A stretch of DNA of 64,000 nt from Actinoallomurus purpureus (GTDB lineage: Bacteria > Actinomycetota > Actinomycetes > Streptosporangiales > Streptosporangiaceae), in the NCBI RefSeq assembly GCF_024055795.1, contig NZ_JAMXMY010000020.1:141922-205921 (forward strand), written 5' to 3'. Below the pieces are notes generated by a model. The model worked only from the letters and a program-made list of their open reading frames with translations. It ran no database searches and was not told the origin of the DNA. Positions 59,165-64,000 of the stretch are shown here, piece by piece; the first letter of the stretch is position 1; the number at the start of each line of letters is the position of its first letter. A program made the translations under genes and the position numbers.

Positions 59165-59650
59165 TCACCGGTCGACGGTGACCTCGAACAGCCGGTGCAG
59201 CAGGTCGTGCAGCGCCGTCCGCTCGTCCCCCGTCAGCCCGCCGAGCATGTCGCGTTCGACCCCGTCGCCCGCGCGGCGCAGCCCGTCGATCACGGCGCGC
59301 CCCTCTTCGGTGAGCGCGATGGCGTGACGCCGCCGGTCGGCGCGGTCCCGCGTCCGCTCGATCAACCCCCGGCGCTCCAGGAAGTCGACCACCGATACGG
59401 CGTTCCGCGGGTCGACCCCGATCAGCTCGGCGAGGCGCTGCTGGTGGGTGACCTTCAGGTTGTCGAGCGTCATGAGCGCCCCATAGTGGTGCGGCGTCAT
59501 CCCGTGTTCGGCGAGCATGCGCGCCCACCGCCGCCGTGACTCGGCGCCGAGCCGTGCCAGCAGGTAGCCGGCGCCGGCCCGCAGCTCGGGCGGCGAATCG
59601 GGGGCACCTTCCACGAATTTGTCGCCTTCGTCCGCCATATCGGCGATCAT
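59165..59650 (-). CDS. MarR-family transcriptional regulator
   Basis: 161-residue winged-helix repressor. The core shows LKVTHQQRLAELIGVDPRNA and VSVVDFLERRGLIERTRDRA with DRRRHAIALTEEGRAVID, the wing and DxR signature of MarR proteins (about residues 65-115). ATG 59650 or ATG 59638 could start it. It lies 161 bp upstream of the atypical P450 on the same strand and probably controls it, and itself through the AT-rich dyads upstream. Confidence 0.9.
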   Translation of the reverse strand: MIADMADEGDKFVEGAPDSPPELRAGAGYLLARLGAESRRRWARMLAEHGMTPHHYGALMTLDNLKVTHQQRLAELIGVDPRNAVSVVDFLERRGLIERTRDRADRRRHAIALTEEGRAVIDGLRRAGDGVERDMLGGLTGDERTALHDLLHRLFEVTVDR

Positions 59651-59667
59651 ACGCTCTTGCCGACATA

Positions 59668-59698
59668 GACCATGATGGTCGTTATTTATGAGTAAATA
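59668..59698. promoter_or_regulatory. Probable MarR operator dyads
   Basis: GACCAT-G-ATGGTC (59668-59680) is a perfect dyad and TATTTA-TGAG-TAAATA (59683-59698) a second perfect one. Both lie just upstream of the MarR start in an AT-rich patch and suit binding by a dimeric repressor. Confidence 0.55.
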
Positions 59699-59825
59699 TT
59701 CATATCGATCGGCACGTCACCGTCAGAAGGAGCCGGGCGGACCGGCGACAAGGACGACTCTGGGGCGTTACCGTCTGCATTGACGATCAGGAGATCAATC
59801 ACAACGGAACCACGCGGAGCGGACG

Positions 59826-62054
59826 ATGGCCCTTCCTCCCCCGGCGCTACCCGCCGCAGGCCGACCCGCCGCCGACCGGCACCTCGGTGCCGGGCTGCTG
59901 CTCGCCCTCCCGGCCGCACTGCTCGCGCTGGTCTCCCTGGTCATTCCGACCGGCCAGACCATCGTGCGCAGCTTCCAGAACTCACGGTTCCTCAGCCACT
60001 CCCACCCGTTCGTCGGGCTGGACAACTACGGCACCCTCCTGAAGCAGGGCGACTTCTGGCGCACACTGGCCTTCTCGCTCGTTCTCGCGATCGTCCCGAT
60101 CATCGTCGCCGTGGTGGTCGGCCCCGCACTCGCCGCCGCCCTCGCCCAGGCGGGCACGTGGCCTCGCCGGGTCGGCCGCGTACTCATGTCGCTGCCGCTC
60201 GTCGTCTTCTCCCCCGTCGCGGTCGCCATCGCCTGGCACATGGGTCAGGCGGGCGCCGGCGGAGGCGGCATCGCCACGATCTTCGGCCGGATCGACAGTC
60301 CCGACAAGGCGTTCGGCGTCATCCCGCTGATCACGGCCGCCGCGACGTTCGGCGTGGTGTGCGGCCTGGCGCTGCTCGTCTTCCTGCCCGTCCTGCGCGG
60401 TCGCGCCGAGGGCCGGCGGATCACCCCGGCCATGCTCGCGGTCGCCTCGATCGTCGCTCTGGCGGCCGTCGCGACGAGCCTGCAGGCGTTCACGTTCGGC
60501 GCGGTGCTGGGCGACTCGCGGCGCTCGACCACGCCCGTCGGGCTGATTTACACCTTCGGATTCCGCATGGCCGACCTCGGCGTCGGATCGGCGCTCGCCA
60601 CCATCACCGGCGTGATCCTCGCCGTCCTGGGCGTCGGCGCCACCGTCATCGCGATCAAGACGGGCCTGGGCATCAAGCTCGCTCCGGCTCCCCGGCGCGG
60701 AGCGCCGGAGCCCGGACCACCACAGCCCGGGCCCGGAGCGCCGCCGGCAGGCCCGCGCCCGGACGCCGCCCGCTCGGTGATCGGGATCCTGGCCGTGGTC
60801 GTGGCCCTCATCATCGCCGTGCTGGGCGTCTGGCCCTGGCTGTCCGCGCTGTTCTCAGACGGCCACGGATCCTCCACGGGCGCGTCCTCCGGCCACGTCT
60901 ACCTGAACACCTGGGTCCCACCCCTGCTGAACGCCATCGTCTCCGTCGGCGCGGCGTTCCTGGCGGCGCTGGGCATCGGCGGCCTGCGCCCGCTCGGCCG
61001 CCGCAGCGAGCTGCTGCTCCTGCCGTTCGCCCCGTGGCTGTTCGTCGGCGTCGGTCCGTTCAGCATCACCGGCTTCGAGAACGAGAGGAAGCTCGATCTC
61101 CTCGAGAAGTTCGCGTCGCTGTTCTCACCCATCCTGGTGAGCGTCCCGGCGCTTCTCATCCTCACGCTGTTCTGCCGCAGGCACGCGGCCCGCTGGCGGG
61201 CACAGCGCGCCGCCGGCGCCCCGGCCGCGCCGTCGTTCTTCTTCACGGTCGTCGTCCCGGCGCTGCCCCTGGCGGGCCTCCTCTTCGGCGCGGTCACGCT
61301 GATCGGCGGGCAGGGCCTGCTCTGGCCGATCCTGGTGAGCAACGGCTCCGCCAACCGGACCGCGCCGGTCGAGCTGTTGATCCGCGTGAACCAGACGTTC
61401 AGCGCCAACGCGCAGGTCGGGCTCACCACGCCCATCGTCGTGGTCGTCCTCGCACTGATCGCGCTCGCCGCGCTCCAGATCCTCTACCTGGACCGGCTCG
61501 TCATCACCACCGGCCCGGACGAGGAGGCCGTCGGCCTGCCCCAGGCGGCCAGGGGTCCGGGATGGCCCGTCATGGTCCCCGCGCCCGCCGGCCCCGGCCT
61601 CCCACCGCCTTCCGGCCCGCCGCTCTCGTACGCTCCCCCGCCCGGCTACGCCCCTCCCGTGGCTGCTCCGCCGCCGTACGGCCCGCCTCCCGGGTACGCG
61701 CCTCCACCGGGCTACGGCCCGCCACCCGCGTACGGCCCGCCGCCTCCGCAGGCACCGGCGCCCCCGGAGACGACGCCCACCGACCCGAAGCCGGAGCCGT
61801 CACCCGCTCCAGAACACGACGCCGACCCCCCACCCGCGTACGACTCGCCCCCGTCCCAGTCGGCGGCATCGCGCCCGGAACCGACCGATTCGGGCCCGAA
61901 TCCGCCGTCCGGTCATAAGCCCGCCTCCGATTCGACACCCGGGCGGGAGCCTCGGGACACCGATGGACGGGCGTCGTCAGCCGATTCGGCCGCAGACGAA
62001 GAGGCGCCGGACGAGAAGCCGCCCGCCGACGAAGCACCGCGTTCCGAGAAGTGA
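59826..62054 (+). CDS. Fused tandem ABC sugar permease-like protein with Pro-rich tail
   Basis: 742-residue membrane protein. Its first half (about 20-275) follows the MalF/UgpA pattern (IPTGQTIVRSFQNSRFL, FVGLDNYGTLL, LIYTFGFRMADLGVGSALA) and its second half (about 355-565) the MalG pattern (NRTAPVELLIRVNQTF). The cytoplasmic EAA loop that contacts the ATPase is not recognisable in either half, and no ATPase or binding-protein gene is near. A tail of about 170 residues has PPPGYAPPPGYG-type repeats, then acidic EEAPDEKPPADEAP. ATG 59826 is chosen; a transport function is not assured. Confidence 0.75.
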   Translation: MALPPPALPAAGRPAADRHLGAGLLLALPAALLALVSLVIPTGQTIVRSFQNSRFLSHSHPFVGLDNYGTLLKQGDFWRTLAFSLVLAIVPIIVAVVVGPALAAALAQAGTWPRRVGRVLMSLPLVVFSPVAVAIAWHMGQAGAGGGGIATIFGRIDSPDKAFGVIPLITAAATFGVVCGLALLVFLPVLRGRAEGRRITPAMLAVASIVALAAVATSLQAFTFGAVLGDSRRSTTPVGLIYTFGFRMADLGVGSALATITGVILAVLGVGATVIAIKTGLGIKLAPAPRRGAPEPGPPQPGPGAPPAGPRPDAARSVIGILAVVVALIIAVLGVWPWLSALFSDGHGSSTGASSGHVYLNTWVPPLLNAIVSVGAAFLAALGIGGLRPLGRRSELLLLPFAPWLFVGVGPFSITGFENERKLDLLEKFASLFSPILVSVPALLILTLFCRRHAARWRAQRAAGAPAAPSFFFTVVVPALPLAGLLFGAVTLIGGQGLLWPILVSNGSANRTAPVELLIRVNQTFSANAQVGLTTPIVVVVLALIALAALQILYLDRLVITTGPDEEAVGLPQAARGPGWPVMVPAPAGPGLPPPSGPPLSYAPPPGYAPPVAAPPPYGPPPGYAPPPGYGPPPAYGPPPPQAPAPPETTPTDPKPEPSPAPEHDADPPPAYDSPPSQSAASRPEPTDSGPNPPSGHKPASDSTPGREPRDTDGRASSADSAADEEAPDEKPPADEAPRSEK

Positions 62055-62172
62055 CCTCGGCCTGGGCTGCGTCCTCTTCCGACCAGAAGGACATGACACC
62101 GTTCACGCTGTTGTAACGCCATCGCAGCCACGCCGGTCGCCGCACGAACGAATCACTCGTAAAAACTGGGCA

Positions 62173-62201
62173 TTGACGAGGATATCGGTCGTGAGTATCT
62201 T
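62173..62201 (+). promoter_or_regulatory. Vegetative-type promoter of first SapA-like gene
   Basis: TTGACG (62173-62178), a 17-base spacer and TATCTT (62196-62201) form a good housekeeping promoter about 70 bp before the start codon. The same architecture is repeated before the second copy. Confidence 0.7.
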
Positions 62202-62271
62202 GATCTCCGCGAGGACCGGATAGGGGTGCGCTGGGCACACCTCATCCACTCGCGGGGCTCCAGGAGGCCTT

Positions 62272-62709
62272 ATGAGAATCAGGAGTATGGTCGCGGCCGT
62301 CGCTGCGACCGGTGCGATCGTCGGCACAGGCGTGGCGGTGGCACCTGCCGCGATGGCATCCGATGCGTTCTGCGGGTCGAGCTATAACCAGATTTGGGGC
62401 CCCCACTCGATATACACGCAACAGGGCCATTACGCCGGCGACGTGTACCTCACGTACAGCTCGTCGACTGGAAAAAACTGCGCATACTTCCTGATAAGCA
62501 GCGGGACCCGAGGCTCCCTTGGCTATGGCCACAGCATCAGGATCGAGAATGAAAGCAACTACAACAGCAGCCAACCCGACAGCGGCTATTTCGAGAAGTT
62601 TGCGGGGCCTGTGTATGTCTACGCCCCAAACGCCTGCGTGAAGATATTTGCAAGCGTATACAGCACGTACGATGACGCCCAATACTCCAGCCCCAATTTG
62701 GGTTGCTGA
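62272..62709 (+). CDS. SapA-like secreted protein (first copy)
   Basis: 145-residue secreted protein. A signal peptide (about 1-30, ending PAAMAS) precedes a small beta-rich domain with Cys at CGSSY, KNCAYF, NACVKI and the end (LGC), probably two disulfides. The pattern resembles Streptomyces spore-associated protein A. Tyr, Ser and Asn are frequent and GC content is lower than in neighbours. ATG 62272 follows CAGGAGG. It has its own promoter and terminator. The role is unknown; a surface or spore coat function is suggested only by family. Confidence 0.75.
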   Translation: MRIRSMVAAVAATGAIVGTGVAVAPAAMASDAFCGSSYNQIWGPHSIYTQQGHYAGDVYLTYSSSTGKNCAYFLISSGTRGSLGYGHSIRIENESNYNSSQPDSGYFEKFAGPVYVYAPNACVKIFASVYSTYDDAQYSSPNLGC

Positions 62710-62744
62710 CGCTCCACAAGGCGAGGCGCTAACTCGATCTTGTG

Positions 62745-62779
62745 AGGTCGGTTGGGTCGCGTAGCGACCCAACCGACCT
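62745..62779 (+). terminator. Perfect 16-bp-arm terminator of first SapA-like gene
   Basis: AGGTCGGTTGGGTCGC (62745-62760) pairs fully with 62764-62779 around GTA, followed by GTTGTTAT. A near copy ends the second gene. Confidence 0.85.
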
Positions 62780-62806
62780 GTTGTTATCGGACTGACGTCA
62801 TGGCCG

Positions 62807-63217
62807 GCGTCCCCCGAAGCGGCACCGGCGGATCCGCGGCCGAAGTCGTCATCCGCCTCTGAGCCCGGTTCCCCGCCCGACCCGAAGCCGGAACACAGTG
62901 ACGATGAGGCATCCTCCACGACGAAGAAGGAAGATCCGCCGCACGAGGACACGACCATGGACGAACCACCACGCGCGGAAGACGACTGGGAATTCACGCG
63001 GGGATGTCGCATGTGATCTCGTCGGCCACCGGCGCGATGAGTGGGTGCCCCCTCTAGACGGTTACCGGCGCCAGGGCATCGATCCGTCTCCGCTTCCACG
63101 CCCGGGCGGGAGTCTCGGGATACCGGTGGACGGGCTCCGCCGGCTGATTCGGCCGCTGGCGAAGAGGTGCCGGACAACGAGCCGCCCGCCGACGAGGCAT
63201 CGCGCTCCGATGAATGA
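62807..63217 (+). pseudogene. Broken 3' end of a second permease gene
   Basis: In one frame the sequence reads like the Pro/acidic tail of the permease at 59.8 kb: PPDPKPEHSDDEASSTTKKE with a stop at 63016, then from 63101 PGRESRDTGGRAPP and EEVPDNEPPADEASRSDE-stop (63217). The second part matches the permease end (PGREPRDTDGRASS..., ADEAPRSEK-stop) almost codon for codon. The stops between and the lack of membrane domains mark it as the remnant of a duplicated permease gene. Confidence 0.78.
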
Positions 63218-63352
63218 CCTCAGGCCGCCCGAGCGGCGCCCTCGTTCCAACGAGAAGACATGCCGCCATCCACTTCATACGACGCCGTCGTAACCGTGGC
63301 GAAACGCGCGGCGCGAAAGCGCATCGTCTACGTGCGGGGGCCAAACTGACCG

Positions 63353-63381
63353 TTGACGCAGATATCGGACATCAGTATTTT
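63353..63381 (+). promoter_or_regulatory. Vegetative-type promoter of second SapA-like gene
   Basis: TTGACG (63353-63358), 17 bases and TATTTT (63376-63381), with GATATCGG in the spacer as in the first copy. The start codon is 70 bp downstream in both copies. Confidence 0.7.
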
Positions 63382-63450
63382 TATTTCCGCCAGGACCGGA
63401 TACGGGTGCAGTGGGCATGCTTTATCCAGCCACGGGCTTCAGGAGGCTTC

Positions 63451-63870
63451 ATGAAAATCAGGAGCATGATCGCGGCCTTCGCCGCGACCGGCGCGATGGC
63501 CGGCACCGGCGTGGCCATCGCGCCCGCCGCGATGGCGGACTCGATCTGCGGAGCGGGCTACACCCAGTTTTATTCAGTGGACATCTACGCCCCGGTCCAC
63601 CTGTACGCAGGCACCGTGAAGGTTTTCGACTCGCCGAACAATTCCAAGTGCGTATACTTCACGGTAAGTAGCAGCACAAAAGGCTCCGACGGATGGAGCC
63701 ACAGCATCAATATCTCGCCTCATAACAGCACGGCCTCACACCACGACACCGGCTATTACAACAGTTACGCGGGACCGCTGTGGGAATCCGCCCCGACCTG
63801 CGTGGACGTCTGGGGAAGCGTATCCGGCCCGGACGACAAAACCTTCAGCTACCCGAACCTCTGCCATTGA
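63451..63870 (+). CDS. SapA-like secreted protein (second copy)
   Basis: 139-residue secreted paralogue of the 62.3-kb protein. The signal peptides are nearly identical in style (MKIRSMIAAFAATGAM...MAD) and the four Cys are kept (SICGAGY, SKCVYF, TCVDVW, LCH), but the mature parts have diverged strongly, with conserved islands such as WSHSIN and YAGP. ATG 63451 follows TTCAGGAGG. Own promoter and terminator. Divergence in the mature part with a conserved frame suggests both copies are under selection. Confidence 0.75.
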   Translation: MKIRSMIAAFAATGAMAGTGVAIAPAAMADSICGAGYTQFYSVDIYAPVHLYAGTVKVFDSPNNSKCVYFTVSSSTKGSDGWSHSINISPHNSTASHHDTGYYNSYAGPLWESAPTCVDVWGSVSGPDDKTFSYPNLCH

Positions 63871-63901
63871 TCCTGGCGAAATCTAGCCTAGAGCGTTTGT
63901 A

Positions 63902-63936
63902 AGGTCGGTCGGGTCGCACGGCGACCCGATCGACCT
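63902..63936 (+). terminator. Terminator of second SapA-like gene
   Basis: AGGTCGGTCGGGTCGC (63902-63917) pairs with 63921-63936 around ACG, with one mismatch in the outer half. It is homologous to the terminator at 62745-62779. No gene is seen from here to the right edge. Confidence 0.75.
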
Positions 63937-64000
63937 GCGGTTTCCACCACCAGCCCATCCGCGCCCATGAGGCCGTACTTGTGTGGGGTCGGGTTGGGGG

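Overview
The window is high-GC DNA dense in GTG and TTG starts and 4-bp stop/start overlaps. It carries a sigE-rseA-htrA type envelope-stress operon, a DUF3117 gene, SapA-like secreted proteins and a CYP157-like P450. This points to a filamentous actinobacterium, perhaps of the Thermomonosporaceae; that placement is inference. No rRNA, tRNA or CRISPR array was seen.

1-5.2 kb: envelope stress. On the minus strand an ECF sigma factor, its zinc anti-sigma factor, an RseB-like protein and an HtrA protease (cut by the window edge) follow each other. A GGAAC-N17-CGTT promoter upstream suggests autoregulation. An O-methyltransferase and a small membrane protein diverge from them.

5.2-44 kb: a large surface-polysaccharide locus built as several opposed operons. 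Parts recognised: polyprenyl-phosphate sugar transferase (40.9 kb), Wzx-like flippase (18.3 kb), O-antigen ligase/polymerase-like protein (25.4 kb), three Wzz/YveK-like chain-length proteins without a kinase (26.7, 27.4, 30.1 kb), five further glycosyltransferases (5.3, 6.3, 14.9, 17.1 and 32.2 kb), complete dTDP-L-rhamnose genes (rmlA, rmlB, rmlD at 37.9-40.7 kb and rmlC at 35.1 kb), and homologues of every WbpA/B/E/D step to a diacetamido-uronic acid nucleotide sugar. Tailoring candidates are an asparagine-synthetase-like protein, two methyltransferases, a NeuD-like acyltransferase, a beta-helix protein and a 1639-residue secreted protein with four DUF4082 modules. A scar of broken genes (IS701-type transposase, S1-domain protein) and an XRE/DUF2975 regulator pair sit at 21.5-23.6 kb.

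42.7-50 kb: what looks like a second, synthase-type glycan operon. It has a UDP-sugar dehydrogenase, a processive GT2 synthase, three successive CE4 polysaccharide deacetylases of different architecture and a secreted lectin-like protein.

50-59.7 kb: housekeeping and accessory genes. These are leucyl aminopeptidase, DUF3117, enoyl-CoA hydratase, a GH20 hexosaminidase with a CBM32-like domain, a NUDIX hydrolase, and two P450 genes of equal length whose stop codons abut tail to tail. One P450 lacks the ExxR motif. An intact MarR gene lies beside one P450 and an internally deleted MarR remnant beside the other.

59.8-64 kb: an orphan protein resembling two fused sugar-ABC permeases with a long Pro-rich tail, then two SapA-like secreted proteins from a tandem duplication. 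The second copy still carries upstream the broken 3' end of the permease gene, and both copies keep matching promoters and terminators.
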